Notes: a model not told the origin generated them from the sequence alone. Counted from the stretch's first letter, positions 37,078-47,800 are shown. The stretch is 64,000 nt of DNA from Frigoriglobus tundricola (GCF_013128195.2 NZ_CP053452.2:9734001-9798000), one strand, 5' to 3'. Numbers and translations are program-made.

Positions 37078-38190
37078 CTACGGCAAGCACGCTTCTCGCA
37101 GTGCGGCCCGCTGGCGGATCAGGCCGAGTAGATCCGGGAGGTATCCGGCCACGGGGCGGACCGCGAGATCGGCCGGGGACACGACCTCGCGAAGCCGTGC
37201 GTTGTCGTAGACCACGTCCATGTTCAAGAACGGCAGGTAGTGCCGTAACGAGCGAAACACCCGCCGCCGGAGCGGGGTGTTGACGCACGCCCGGTGGAGT
37301 GCGGGCGTCCACTCGGCTGGGGGCACCAGCCGGATCGGGGCCCGCCGGCCGTTGGCCGCGGCGACCTGTTCGACCAGTTCACCGACCCGCACGCAGCCGG
37401 TGGCCCCGGCCGACAGGTGGTAGCACTCGTGCGCTCGTGCCCTCGCCTCCAGCACCCGCAGCGTGGCCCCGGCGGCGTACCCCACGTCCACGACGTCCAG
37501 CCGTGCGGTCGGATCGATCGGGAGCGCCGCGAACGCCCGCGTGAGCGGCGCGAACCACAGGATCTGCCGCGCGAACACCGGGTCCGGCAGGCCGGCGCTG
37601 AGAACGATGGTCGGGCGGAGCGTCAGGACCGGCAGCCCGCTCTCACGCAACGACTGCTCCCCCACGGCTTTGGAGTGCGTGTACGTGTTGAAGTGGTCGT
37701 TCGCGGGCCGGCACCCGTCCTCTTCCCCCAGACACGTCCGGGTGGCGCGGCCGACGTTGGAGGCCGTACTCATGTAGACGACGAGCGGGTCCCGGCGGCA
37801 CGTGCGGGCGAAGTCGATCAGCCGCCGCACACTTTGCACGTTCGTCTTTGCCGTGTCCCGGCGCGTGGCAAAAGAGGTGTCGGCGGCGTTGTGAATGATG
37901 ACGTCCGCCGCGGCCGCGATCTCGGCCCGGTCCGCGGGTGCCAGGCCCCATCCCGGCTCGAGAATGTCGCCACCGACCGCGTGGGTGTGGCCATCCGTCG
38001 GATCGTCCCCGCTCCGCCGAAGACGCTCCCGTAACCGATCGTCGGGAGTGCGTTCGGCGGTCGGGCGGATCAGTGCCCAAACCTTGCCCCGGTGGCCGCG
38101 CGCGATGAGCCGGCGCAGCACTTCCCCGCCGATCAATCCGGTCACGCCCGTGATCAGGACGTTACTGTCTCGCGTCAGTTCGCGTCGCAT
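37078..38190 (-). CDS. SDR, thioester-reductase-like NAD(P)-dependent enzyme
   Basis: 370 residues from ATG 38190, preceded on its strand by GGAGGG; the longer frame to 38436 has no family sequence. It belongs to the extended SDRs of NAD_binding_4 type. The nucleotide loop TGVTGLIGGEVLRRL is near residue 15, then WALIRPTAERTPDDRLRERL, HNAADTSFATRRDTAKTNVQ, MSTASNVG with the catalytic Ser/Thr, YTHSKAVGEQSL supplying Tyr and Lys, and LRPTIVLSAGLPD. It is a relative of the first gene of the 24.6-30 kb operon but lacks the SCP2 domain. Reaction and substrate are unknown; the family reduces acyl thioesters or acts as epimerases. No operon partner. Confidence 0.8.
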   Translation of the reverse strand: MRRELTRDSNVLITGVTGLIGGEVLRRLIARGHRGKVWALIRPTAERTPDDRLRERLRRSGDDPTDGHTHAVGGDILEPGWGLAPADRAEIAAAADVIIHNAADTSFATRRDTAKTNVQSVRRLIDFARTCRRDPLVVYMSTASNVGRATRTCLGEEDGCRPANDHFNTYTHSKAVGEQSLRESGLPVLTLRPTIVLSAGLPDPVFARQILWFAPLTRAFAALPIDPTARLDVVDVGYAAGATLRVLEARARAHECYHLSAGATGCVRVGELVEQVAAANGRRAPIRLVPPAEWTPALHRACVNTPLRRRVFRSLRHYLPFLNMDVVYDNARLREVVSPADLAVRPVAGYLPDLLGLIRQRAALREACLP

Positions 38191-38672
38191 CGTGTCTCGA
38201 TCCCTCCGTGGAAGTCCGCACGGCCCGGAAAGTTGGTGTGACTCCAATGTCAGTCGGGGCACACCGACCGCGGGCACCTCGGTTCCCGGGGCGACCGGCA
38301 CCGAGCGGACCCGAACCGCATTTCGAACACCGTCCTGGTGTTTTCGCCCGTGATCACATGGGAACACCGGCGCCGCTCTCACGGGCACGATGCCGGGCGA
38401 ACGGCGCCGGGAAATCCGGTCCGCGGTGCCCCCCATCGACTGAGAACGGAACCGATCGGAAATGCGAGCGCGAAGGGGGTATTTTTTCTCACGGTCCGCG
38501 CGGTGTTGGAATCACGAAGCGAGCGTCCCGGACGCGGAGAGGGCACCGCAACGAGACGTTCACGGACGGCGAAGGCCGGTTCGCGGACTCAAGGGCATCG
38601 AGGAATGTGACTCGGGGCGCGAGTGCCGTTGCGCGCGGACGGGCGCGCGGCGTGTTACCGAGAGTGGAGCGC
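38191..38672. other. 482-base gap between SDR and kinase genes
   Basis: It should hold the promoter of the SDR gene and the 3' end of the kinase operon. I see no recognisable gene, repeat or clear terminator. Confidence 0.45.
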
Positions 38673-41237
38673 TCAACGGTCGGCTGCGAGCGTTTTGAGC
38701 AGTTCGGCGGAGTCCGTGTGATTCGGATCGTCCGCGAGTGCGGATCGCAGATGGGACCGAGCCGCGGCGCGGTCGTTGCCGGCCAGGTACACGAGAGCCA
38801 GGTCGTAGTGGGCATCGGCGCGGCGCGTGCCGAGTTCCAGGGCGCGTTCGAAATCCGCGATGGCCGCCGCGGGTCGGTTCGAGCGGAAGTGGAGCACCCC
38901 GCGATTGATCCACGCGTCCGCAAGTCCCGGTGCGAGTTGCAGCGCGTGGGTGTAGTCCCGGATCGCCGATTCGCTGCGCTCCCGCGCGGCGAAGGACTGT
39001 GCACGATTGTAATACGCTGCGGCGAGATCCGGGGCCGACCCGATGCACACACTCAAGGCGGCCGTCGCCTCCTCGAACCGGCCCAGCCGCAGCGCCGCGA
39101 CTCCGAAATAATAATTGGGCCAGCACGCGGCCGGTTGGAGGGCGACCGCCCGGCCCAGGTACTCGGCCGCTCGCGCGGGCTCCCCCGCCCGTAACAGGGA
39201 TCGCCCCAGCGCGTACTCTTCCCACGCCGTGTGGGGCCGGGGCACCTCGAACCCCGCGTCCGCCCCGGCGCCGAGCACGCGGCGAACGCACTGCCGCTCA
39301 TAGGCCAGAACCGGACTCGGGCCGCAGAGCGCCTCGGCTTCGTCAAGGACGCGGAGCGCGTCGCGCCGGTCGGCCGCGGGGTCGGCCGCCAGGTCCGCCC
39401 GCAACCCGGTCCAGAGGACCGCGAGATCGAGCAAATCGGTGTCCAGCTCGGGGTGCCGCCCGGCCCCCAGGTGGGCGCGGATCGAGAGGCGGTTCTCCCA
39501 GATCACCCGGCAGCTTTCGAGGAGCGCCCGGGACGGGTCGTTCGGGGGCAGTTTGGCACCGTACAAGCCCCGTAAGCGCTCGACTTGGGCGCGCAGGTCC
39601 CGCAGCAGGCTTTCGTGCCGGGCGGCCGTCTGCGCGCGTTCCGCCTCCACGAGGGCCTCACGCAACCGGCGCTTCAGATCCGCGCCGATGGGCAGCTCTT
39701 CCGCGAGCGCCAGCCCGCCCCTGAGCGTCGCGACGGCCTCATCGTGATGGCCCCGCTCCTTCGATTGAGCCACGCCTTCGAGCACCGCGCGTTCGGCCCG
39801 CTCGCGGCTCGCGGAAACGTGAGCCGCGTACCCCAGGGCAGGACCGCCGACGGCGAGAGCACCCAGCGCGACCACCACGCCGAGTCGAATACCCGCCGCC
39901 CGCCGCCGCCGCCACTTCCGCCACCGCTCCCGGGGGCTCCGGTTGGCGACCCCCACGAGCGGGAGGTCGGCCAGGTGCCGGCGCAGGTCCGCCGCGAACG
40001 CGGCCGCGTCGGCGTACCGCTGGTTCGGGTCCGGGGCCAGGCTTTTTGCGATGACGTCGGAGAGCCCGACGCTGACCTGGGTGTTCATGTGGTAAAGGGG
40101 CGGCGCGGGTGCCCGGACAGGGACCGTGCCACCGAGCGCTTCGTACACCACGGAGCCGAGCCCGTAGACATCGGCGCGGCCGTCGACCGCGACCGGAACG
40201 GGGCGGCCGGTCCCGACGGCCTCGACCCCGCGCCGGTGTTCGGGGGCCATGTAGGCGAACGTCCCGCCCAGGCACTCCGGGGCCACCTCGTCCGGTCGGA
40301 TCGGCGCGCGGGCGAGGTGGAAGTCGAGCAGCATCGGCTGCCCGTCCGCCGCGATCAGGATGTTCGACGGCTTCACGTCCAGGTGCAGTACCCCGCGCTC
40401 GTGAGCGTAATGCAGCGCCTCCGCGCACACAGCGGCGATCCAGCACACGGTCTGCGCGAAGTTCAGACGCCGGAGGAAGTGCCGGGGCGTCGTGACCGGG
40501 GGGGCCACGGTCGCAACCGGCGCGGCGAGCCGGTCCAGAGCGTCGATGAGGTGCCGGCCGGTACGGTGTTCCGGCGGCACGCCGGCGAGGGCCTCGGACA
40601 GTCCCACAAGGGTCGCGCCCCCGAAGTAGGGCATACACAGCACCCGGAGGCCGCGCTCCGGGTCGTCGTGGGCGCTATAAAGCGGGACGATACTGGTGTG
40701 CTGGAGCCGGGCCAGGGACAGGTGCTCCTGACCGGTGCGGGGCGTCAGCTTGACGACCAGCGGACGGTCGGCGAGCGCCGACTGGGTGGCGACGAATACC
40801 CGACCGTGTGCGCCCCGGGCGAGTTCCGCCACCAGCCGGAACCCGCCGACCGTTTGCCCCACTCCCGGAAAGTCGGGGGGCACCGGCGAAGTGTCGATCA
40901 GCTCGTGGCACTCGCGCAGGGACCGGAGGGGCCGGTCCCATTGGGGGAACCGGCGGCACACGTCCGACCAGACGCCCCCCTCGCCGTGGTCCTGCCGGAG
41001 CTGGACCTCCTCGTAGAGGACGTCGAGCGCGCATTCCGGTCGGAGGAGCAGCTCCGGGTGCTGGTCGAAATACCCCTCGGCCCGCGGGCGGTCGCCGCCC
41101 TCCCACCGCCGCCGCATGTCTTCGGCGGCGCGCCGGGCGATCGACTCGACACGGCCCGATGGGACCGCGTCGGAGCCCCCGTGCGGGTCCGGGACGGCGG
41201 GGGCCTGGCGCGCGGCGCGTGAGGGGAAGTGGCTCAT
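38673..41237 (-). CDS. Transmembrane serine/threonine protein kinase with TPR repeats
   Basis: 854 residues. An N-terminal helical region (about 25-115) is of the kind found in planctomycete kinases paired with sigma factors. The PknB-type kinase domain (about 133-420) has the glycine loop ARGAHGRVF, ATP-binding K163 (LVVKL), the catalytic loop HLDVKPSN with D287, K289 and N292, and an APE (APEHRRG) segment. The metal motif is D305-F-H rather than DFG. A single membrane span follows (about 450-472), then a coiled coil and about five TPR repeats (690-850). Kinase inside, TPR outside is the expected topology. It overlaps the sigma gene by 4 bases (ATGA), so sigma and kinase are made together. 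Confidence 0.88.
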   Translation of the reverse strand: MSHFPSRAARQAPAVPDPHGGSDAVPSGRVESIARRAAEDMRRRWEGGDRPRAEGYFDQHPELLLRPECALDVLYEEVQLRQDHGEGGVWSDVCRRFPQWDRPLRSLRECHELIDTSPVPPDFPGVGQTVGGFRLVAELARGAHGRVFVATQSALADRPLVVKLTPRTGQEHLSLARLQHTSIVPLYSAHDDPERGLRVLCMPYFGGATLVGLSEALAGVPPEHRTGRHLIDALDRLAAPVATVAPPVTTPRHFLRRLNFAQTVCWIAAVCAEALHYAHERGVLHLDVKPSNILIAADGQPMLLDFHLARAPIRPDEVAPECLGGTFAYMAPEHRRGVEAVGTGRPVPVAVDGRADVYGLGSVVYEALGGTVPVRAPAPPLYHMNTQVSVGLSDVIAKSLAPDPNQRYADAAAFAADLRRHLADLPLVGVANRSPRERWRKWRRRRAAGIRLGVVVALGALAVGGPALGYAAHVSASRERAERAVLEGVAQSKERGHHDEAVATLRGGLALAEELPIGADLKRRLREALVEAERAQTAARHESLLRDLRAQVERLRGLYGAKLPPNDPSRALLESCRVIWENRLSIRAHLGAGRHPELDTDLLDLAVLWTGLRADLAADPAADRRDALRVLDEAEALCGPSPVLAYERQCVRRVLGAGADAGFEVPRPHTAWEEYALGRSLLRAGEPARAAEYLGRAVALQPAACWPNYYFGVAALRLGRFEEATAALSVCIGSAPDLAAAYYNRAQSFAARERSESAIRDYTHALQLAPGLADAWINRGVLHFRSNRPAAAIADFERALELGTRRADAHYDLALVYLAGNDRAAARSHLRSALADDPNHTDSAELLKTLAADR

Positions 41238-41818
41238 TGCTGATGCACATCCGGCGGGAGCGAATCACACGCGAGGCGTAGTGCCAGGGAGCGGAGGATG
41301 CGCCGCACGCTCCCGACGTGCAGACCGAACCGCGCGGCCAGGTCCGGCAGCGCGACGCCCTCGCGCCGCAGGCGCAACAGTTCGCGGTGCTCCGGGGGGC
41401 AGAGGTCCAGCATCCGTTGCCACAGGTCCTCGGCCCCGACGAGGTCGCCCGGCGACGGCGCGCCCGGCCGCGCGAGTTCCGCCTGGGCCTCCCACGTGAG
41501 CGGCGTTTCGCGCTCGATGGCGGCCCGGTGCTGGCGGTAGCGGTCGATGAAGCGGTTCCGCGTCGCCCGAACGAGGAACGCCGTGAGGTGGTTCACGGTC
41601 GTGAACCGCCAGCCGGCGTGGCGGAACCCGTGGAGCAGGTCCCGCCACGCGGACTGAACGATGTCGAGCGAATCGAAGCGCGTCCGCAGCCGGGCGGTCA
41701 ACTGGCGGCGAACCACCTTCCGCAAGTACGGTTCGTAGGTCGTGAAGACCTGCTCGGCGGCGTGCGCGTCGCCCAGACGCAACTTCTCCAGCAGGTCATC
41801 AAGGGGTGGAACGGTCAT
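41234..41818 (-). CDS. ECF-type RNA polymerase sigma factor
   Basis: 194 residues from ATG 41818, chosen over the ATG at 41857 because it overlaps the upstream gene's stop in the coupled form ATGA. Region 2: LLEKLRLGDAHAAEQVFTTY, then RTRFDSLDIVQSAWRDLLHG with the -10-contacting helix, and HLTAFLVRATRNRFIDRYRQ. Region 4: LCPPEHRELLRLRREGVALPDLA then GLHVGSVRRILRSLALRLA, the -35-binding helix-turn-helix. This is the planctomycete group paired with a protein kinase in the same operon, in which the kinase is thought to control sigma activity. No anti-sigma gene is present, consistent with phosphorylation-based control. Confidence 0.88.
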   Translation of the reverse strand: MTVPPLDDLLEKLRLGDAHAAEQVFTTYEPYLRKVVRRQLTARLRTRFDSLDIVQSAWRDLLHGFRHAGWRFTTVNHLTAFLVRATRNRFIDRYRQHRAAIERETPLTWEAQAELARPGAPSPGDLVGAEDLWQRMLDLCPPEHRELLRLRREGVALPDLAARFGLHVGSVRRILRSLALRLACDSLPPDVHQQ

Positions 41819-42789
41819 CGACGGGACCACGGTGTTGGGGGGCCGGCGGCTTCGCACGGGTCAAGAGCCGGCGGGGGAGCGGACCGCGGCCACAAGACGA
41901 GCGCCCCACCCACAACCAGTCCGGCGGCCAGGGTCGCGTGGAGGAGGTAGGTCGAGGGGTCCGGGCCGTCCGGGACGTCGCCCGGCCCCGTCGCGACCGT
42001 CACGGCACGATCGAAAAACCCTCTGAGGCCGGCGCTTAGCGCCGCGATATCGGTCGGGAGCGCGTCAACGAGTACGCCTGCGGCGAGGGGGACCCAGTCC
42101 CCGGGGCGGACCGGCAGCCGGTCGAGTACCGCGGCCTCAACTCGTGGCCCGGGAGCGGTGTCCAGCCAGACGCCCTCCTCGCCCGGCACGGGACTCTCGC
42201 CGGCGTGTTGGTTCGCAGAGGTCGGGAGTTCGTCCGACAAATGGGGCACCGAGGGCCGCTGTCCCGGGAGGTCGATCGTAACAAGTGCGGCCGGGTGAAC
42301 ATCCGTTGCGATTGGCACGGTAACCGGGTGGGCCACGTTTGAGCCCACGACCGAGGGATTGACGCCGTCGGGTTCCGCCATCGAATTGGGCACCAAAAAT
42401 GGCCCCGGCCCCCTGCCGTCGTCGCGGTCGGTCGGGACGTATCCGGTGTCACCCGCGTCGTAATCGGAATCATCGTCCTGTTGGGCGTCAGCACTTCCGG
42501 TCGATTGGATCGCCCCCCCCCGGTCCAACGCACCGGGTCCACTCGGAGCCGTTTCGACAGGGTGTACCGCAGCTGGGGCGCCTTTCGAGGCACTGAGTTC
42601 GATGCTGCTGACCGCCGCACTTGCGCCCGGCGTGCCGTGTGTCAGGAGTGGTTGAGACGACGCGACCAGAGGCATGACAACGGCGACATACGGGTCGGTT
42701 GGGGCAATCATCGCCGTGGCGCTGGCCAGGCACCGACCCTCAAGGGGCTCCACGATGAGAGTACGGCGGAGTTGCATCCCGTTGCGCAT
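41815..42789 (-). CDS. Membrane-anchored protein with planctomycete N-terminal motif, upstream of sigma/kinase
   Basis: 324 residues from ATG 42789 (alternative 42777). The N terminus RRTLIVEPLEGRCLASA is a variant of the L-E-x-R motif that opens many planctomycete surface proteins. A long low-complexity middle with acidic patches follows (QQDDDSDYDAGDTGYVPTD), then one C-terminal hydrophobic span, LLHATLAAGLVVGGALVLW (about 290-310), and a short basic tail. No enzyme motif is present. Its stop overlaps the sigma gene's ATG, so it is the first gene of a three-gene operon. It may act as the outside sensor for the kinase or sigma pair; that is inference from position only. Confidence 0.7.
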   Translation of the reverse strand: MRNGMQLRRTLIVEPLEGRCLASATAMIAPTDPYVAVVMPLVASSQPLLTHGTPGASAAVSSIELSASKGAPAAVHPVETAPSGPGALDRGGAIQSTGSADAQQDDDSDYDAGDTGYVPTDRDDGRGPGPFLVPNSMAEPDGVNPSVVGSNVAHPVTVPIATDVHPAALVTIDLPGQRPSVPHLSDELPTSANQHAGESPVPGEEGVWLDTAPGPRVEAAVLDRLPVRPGDWVPLAAGVLVDALPTDIAALSAGLRGFFDRAVTVATGPGDVPDGPDPSTYLLHATLAAGLVVGGALVLWPRSAPPPALDPCEAAGPPTPWSRR

Positions 42790-43010
42790 GGTGCGATCCC
42801 AGTCCGTGGGACACCGCAAAACTCTGGGGACCTCACTTACGGTCTCGTTAACGCTGAAAGAGCCTATCCGGTACGCGTCGCGGACACAATCGCATTATCG
42901 CGCCGCGCAGGCGCGACGCGAGCCGTGGAGAACATGGCACCAACCGGCGGGTACTTGCCGACTGGCTGGCTTCAATTCGGCCGCGGCGGTGCGCCGGATT
43001 ACTTTGGGGG

Positions 43011-43160
43011 ACGGGTGTTCTCGCCGGCACGTCCAGTTACAAGTTCTGTCGTGGGGCCGGCCACAGCGCCGGCAACGCCCAGGCGCAGTTCCTGCCGCAC
43101 GCCGTCAAGTGGGTAAGGAAGGGGTACGCCCCGGAGTACGGACAAGTAGTGCCGCAGCCG
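43011..43160 (+). pseudogene. Possible C-terminal scrap of an esterase (alpha/beta hydrolase)
   Basis: One frame reads AGTSSYKFCRGAGHSAGNAQ, AQFLPHAVKWVRKGYAPEYG. This resembles the end of enterochelin-esterase-like hydrolases, where a GxGH motif carries the catalytic His and a 'LPEALxWLWxxY' helix closes the protein. Nothing convincing precedes it in any frame, so if real it is a fragment. The rest of the 718-base gap 42790-43507 shows no gene. Confidence 0.3.
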
Positions 43161-43507
43161 AAGCGTCCTCGCTCGAAGGCAACTGGTCAACGCCCGATTT
43201 GCCTGGTCGGCCGGCGCTGCCGTGATCGCTACCGCTCTTCCTGACCCGCTGCTGGAGTGAACCCGGCGGCGGGTTCCTCACCCGGCTTGTGGTCGACCGG
43301 CGAAGGCTCCTGAGTCGGTAACTCTGCGACCGGCTCAGAATGCTGATCCTCTTCGCGCTCGCGTGGTGCTATGTGCCGGCGAGGAAGCACCCCCGCGCCA
43401 CCCAGGGCCGGCACAGTAGCGAGGAGAAGACGGGAGACAACGGGTACCGAGAGTGGCATAATGTGAGTCTTCCGTACGCTCTTCGCGGCCCCGGTAGTGA
43501 CGCGCTC

Positions 43508-44818
43508 ATGCCCCCGCTCCACCTCGCGACGTTCGAGTGCGATGTAACCCCCCCCGAAGATCACCCCCTGTGCGGCGGGTGGATCACGCCGGTGCGCGGG
43601 GCCGATGACCCGCTGAAGGCGCTGGGGGTCGTGCTCCTCGGCGGCGGCAAGCCGGTGGTGCTGTGCGCGGTCGACTGGACCGGTCTCCGCAACGACGCGT
43701 TCCGCGTCTGGCGCGCGGCCCTGGCCGACGCGGTCCACACGACCCCGGAACACGTCTCCCTGCACTGCGTGCACCCGCACAACACGCCGTTCGCGGACCT
43801 CGAGGCGCAGAAACTCATTGAGGCCGCGAAGGCGCCCCCGTCGCTGGACGCGAAGTTCTTCGCCGGGTGCGTGAAGAGATCGGCCGACGCGCTCAAAACG
43901 GGCCTGATGAGGGCCGCGAAATTTACCCACATTGGTACCGCTTCGGCCGAGGTCAAAGAGGTCGCGTCCAACCGGAGGGTGATCGGCCCCGATGGTAAGG
44001 TGCAGTACGTCCGCACGAGCGCGACCCGTATCAAAGAGGCCCGCGACGCCCCCGAGGGGCTGATCGATCCCCAGTTGCGAACGCTCAGCTTCTGGGACGG
44101 CGACCGGGCGCTCGCGGCGCTGCACTTCTACGCCTGCCATCCCATGAGCTACTACGGCGACGGCCGCGTCAGCGCGGACTTCTGCGGCCTGGCCCGCGAA
44201 CGGTTCCGCGCCGAGACGAAGACGTTCCAGGTGTACTTCAACGGCTGCGGCGGCAACGTCACGGCGGGCAAGTACAACGACGGCGCGAAGGAGAACCGCC
44301 CGGTCCTGCGGGACCGCGTTCACGCCGCGATGGCGACCGCGTGGAAGCTAACCAACCGGGTCGCGGCGACCGAATACGACTGGCGCTTCGAGCCGGTCAG
44401 GCTCCCGCCGCGCAAAGAGGCGTCGTTTGGCGAAGACGAGAGCCGCAAGGTTTTAGAGGACACCAAAGCGGCCGCCGCCAAGCGGAACAACGGCGCGTTC
44501 CAGCTCGCGTGGCTCAGACGCAAGGACACGCCCATCGAGGTCAACTGCCTGGATTTCGGCGGCCGGGTGCTGAACCTGTTCCTACCCGGAGAGGCGTTTG
44601 TCGAGTTTCAGCTCGGCGCGCAGAAGATGCGCCCGGACGCGGTCGTCAACGTCGCCGCCTACGGCGACGGCGGACCCGGGTACATCCCGACTGCGAAAGC
44701 CTACCTCGAGGGCGGGTACGAGCCGACTGTTGCACTGGTCGGGCCGGGGTCCGAAGACATTCTTCTCGCCGCTCTGCGGAAACTCCTGAAGGCCGAAGGA
44801 AAAGGGGCTCCCAAGTGA
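43508..44818 (+). CDS. Neutral/alkaline ceramidase-like hydrolase
   Basis: 436 residues. It begins LHLATFECDVTPPEDHPLCG, a start typical of neutral/alkaline (non-lysosomal) ceramidase-like proteins in planctomycetes. Candidate zinc ligands are the HPHNTP motif (about residues 96-101) and the ACHPMSYYGDGR motif (about 213-224), followed by FNGCGGNVTAGKYND. ALLHWTGL-type and AAYGDGGPGYIPTAKAYLEGGYE segments complete the family pattern. True ceramidases release fatty acid from ceramide; many bacterial homologues have unknown amide substrates. No signal peptide is evident from ATG 43508; an in-frame start further upstream (43340) would add a hydrophobic stretch but unrelated sequence. It overlaps the next gene by 4 bases (GTGA). 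Confidence 0.75.
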   Translation: MPPLHLATFECDVTPPEDHPLCGGWITPVRGADDPLKALGVVLLGGGKPVVLCAVDWTGLRNDAFRVWRAALADAVHTTPEHVSLHCVHPHNTPFADLEAQKLIEAAKAPPSLDAKFFAGCVKRSADALKTGLMRAAKFTHIGTASAEVKEVASNRRVIGPDGKVQYVRTSATRIKEARDAPEGLIDPQLRTLSFWDGDRALAALHFYACHPMSYYGDGRVSADFCGLARERFRAETKTFQVYFNGCGGNVTAGKYNDGAKENRPVLRDRVHAAMATAWKLTNRVAATEYDWRFEPVRLPPRKEASFGEDESRKVLEDTKAAAAKRNNGAFQLAWLRRKDTPIEVNCLDFGGRVLNLFLPGEAFVEFQLGAQKMRPDAVVNVAAYGDGGPGYIPTAKAYLEGGYEPTVALVGPGSEDILLAALRKLLKAEGKGAPK

Positions 44819-47800
44819 AACCGCTGCTCGCGCTCGTTGCATTGTTCGTTTTGGCTGGTCCGGTCCTCGCGGGCGCTGCCCCGGCCTTCAAAGCGGGGGT
44901 CGCGACGAAGATCATTACCCCCACGGAACCGGTGTGGATGGCGGGCTACGCGGCACGAACCAGGCCCGCCGATGGGAAGATTCACGACCTGTACGCCAAG
45001 GCGCTCTGCCTCGAAGATTCGACCGGCAAGCGCATCGTCCTGGTGACCACCGATCTCATCGGGATCCCCCGCGCACTCGGGGACCTGGTCGCGGCGGAAG
45101 TCGAGAAGGCGCATGGTATCACGCGCGACGAACTCATCCTGAGCGCGTCCCACACGCACTGCGGGCCGGTGATCCGCGAAAACCTGAGCGACATGTACCC
45201 GCTGACGATAGACGACGCGGTCAAGGTCGAGGCGTACACCGAGCAACTCCGCGTCGCGCTCGTCGCCGTAATCGGGGCGAGTCTGAAGGACCGGAAGCCG
45301 GTCGATCTGAAGTACGGCGCGGGAAAGGCGACGTTCGCCACAAACCGGCGCGAGTCGACCGCCCAGGGGGTCGTCATCGGCCGCAACCCGGCGGGACCGG
45401 TCGATCACACGGTGCCGGTGCTGGTGGCCGAGGGGGCCGGCGGTAAGCCCGTGGCGATCGTGTTCGGGTACGCCTGCCACAACACCACGCTCGACGGGAT
45501 GCAGTGGTGCGGCGATTACGCCGGCTTCGCGCAGCTCGCGGTGGAGAAGGCCGCTCCGGGCGCGGTGGGGATGTTCTGGACCGGCTGCGGCGGGGACGCC
45601 AATCCGAACCCGCGCCGCAAGCGGGAACTGTGCGAACAGCACGGCAAGGAACTGGCCGAGGCCGTCACCGGGGCGCTCAAGGCGGCTCAACCGATAACCG
45701 GTACGTTCGCGACCGGGTACGAGAAAATCGCCCTCAAGTTCGAGTCGGTCCCGACCAAGCAACAACTCGGCGCGGACCTGCTCAGCAAGACGCTCGCCGT
45801 TCGGCGTCGGGCCGAGCGCCTGCTCAAAGAACTCGAAGTGGGGGGGAAGATCGCCGACACCTACGATCACTACCCGGTTCAGGCGTGGCGGCTCGGCGAT
45901 CAGGTGCTCCTGGTCGCGCTCGGCGGGGAGGTGGTAATTGATTACCTGCTCCGCCTCAAGAAGGACGTGCCCACCAGCCGCGCGCTATGGGTGATGGGCT
46001 ACGCCAACGACGTGATGGCGTACATCCCCAGCGCCCGTGTTCTCAAAGAAGGCGGTTACGAGGCCGATTCGTCGCAGATCTATTATGGCATGCCGGGAAA
46101 ATGGAGCCCCGCGATCGAGGACGCCATCACCGGCAAGGCGAAAGAACTCGCCACCAGGGTGTCGGAACTTCCCAAACCGCCCGGTCCACTGAGCCCGAAA
46201 GAAGAGCGAGACTCGTTCCGGCCCCCGGACGGGTTCCAAATCGACCTCGTCGCGTGCGAGCCGGCGGTCGTCGATCCGGTCGCAATGTGCTTCGACGCCA
46301 AGGGCCGGTTGTTCGTCTGCGAGATGCGGGGCTACCCCAACGGCGGTGTCGGGACCGGTCCCGAGACCCGCGGGAAGGTCAAGTGCCTCGTCGATAAGGA
46401 CGGGGACGGCGTGTACGAGACGGTCACGACGTTCGCCGAGGGGCTCCGGTTCCCGATGGGAATCACGCCGTACAAGAATGGGGTGATCGTCGCAGTCGCG
46501 CCGGACCTCGTTTATCTCGAAGACACCGACGGTGACGGCCGAGCCGATAAAACGACTGTACTTTACACCGGCTTCAACCAAGCGAACATTCAGCAGATGG
46601 TGAACGGCCTCCAGTGGGGCATGGACAACTGGATTTACGGCATCGCCGGGAGCGACGGGGGCACGGTCACTTCGCCGCAGACCCCGAAGATGGCGGCCGT
46701 CGTGCTCCGCAACCGCGGGTTCCGCTTCAAACCGTGGGAACCGGGGGGCCTGGAGCCGACCAGTTCCGGCGGGCAGTACGGGCTGAGCGCCGACGACTAC
46801 CAGCACTGGTTTACGGCCACGAACAGCCAGCACCTCCGGCAGATCGTGTTGCCCGACCACTACCTGAAGCGGAACCCGTATCTGGCGGTGCCGACGGTCA
46901 CGCTCGACATTCCCGAGCACGGCGCCGCCGCGAAGGTGTTCCGCATCAGCCCGTTCGAGCCGTGGCGGGTCGAGCGCACCACGCGCCGGGCCGGCTCCCC
47001 GGACGCGCGGCGCTTTCCGACCACCGAACTCGTTCCGGGCGGCTACATCACGTCCGCGTGCAGCCCTCTCATCTACACCGCCGGTGCGTTTCCGCGCGAG
47101 TTCCACGGGAACAACTTCGTCTGCGACCCGGCCAACAACATCGTCCACTGCGAACGGCTCACGGACAAGGGCGCGGTGTTCAGCGCCGCCCGCGCGTACG
47201 CGGACCGCGAGTTCCTCGCCTCCACAGACACGTGGTTCCGACCGGTTCACCTGAGCACGGGTCCGGACGGGGCGCTGTACGTTCTCGATTTCTACCGGGA
47301 GGTGATCGAAACGCCGCTCTCGCTGCCGGAGGACATCAAGCGCCAACTGAACCTCGAAAGTCGCGGCCGCGGGCGCATCTGGCGCATCGCCCCGAAGGAC
47401 CTTGTGCCACCCAAAGGGCTCGACCTGAGCGCGCTGAACACAACACAACGGGTTGACGAACTCGCCGCCTCCAATTCGTGGCGGCGCCTCACCGCCGAGC
47501 GATTGCTGATCGAGAAGCATGATAAGGGAGCGGCCGGGCCGATTCGTGATCGGCTCCCGAAGGCGAAGGGCGCCCCGTCGCTGGCGGCGCTGCTCTGGAC
47601 ACTACACGGCTTGGGTGAGTTACAGGCGGCCGACCTGAAAGTCGCTTACTCCGACCCCGAGGCCGGAAACCGCGAGCAGGCGCTGCGGCTCTCGGAGGCG
47701 TTTTTCAAGACCGTTCCCGAGGTCAGGGCGCAGGCCGCGAAATTGGTTGACGACCCGGCGCCCCGCGTCAGGTTCCAACTCGCGCTGTCGGCGGGGGCGC

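Noticed and set aside
37078-38436. Longer form of the SDR starting at 38436
   Set aside because: The additional 82 residues lack family sequence, and the ATG at 38190 has a good ribosome site immediately upstream.
39585-41222. A 545-codon plus-strand frame opposite the kinase gene
   Set aside because: The minus strand encodes an unmistakable kinase with catalytic residues; the antisense frame is a composition artefact.
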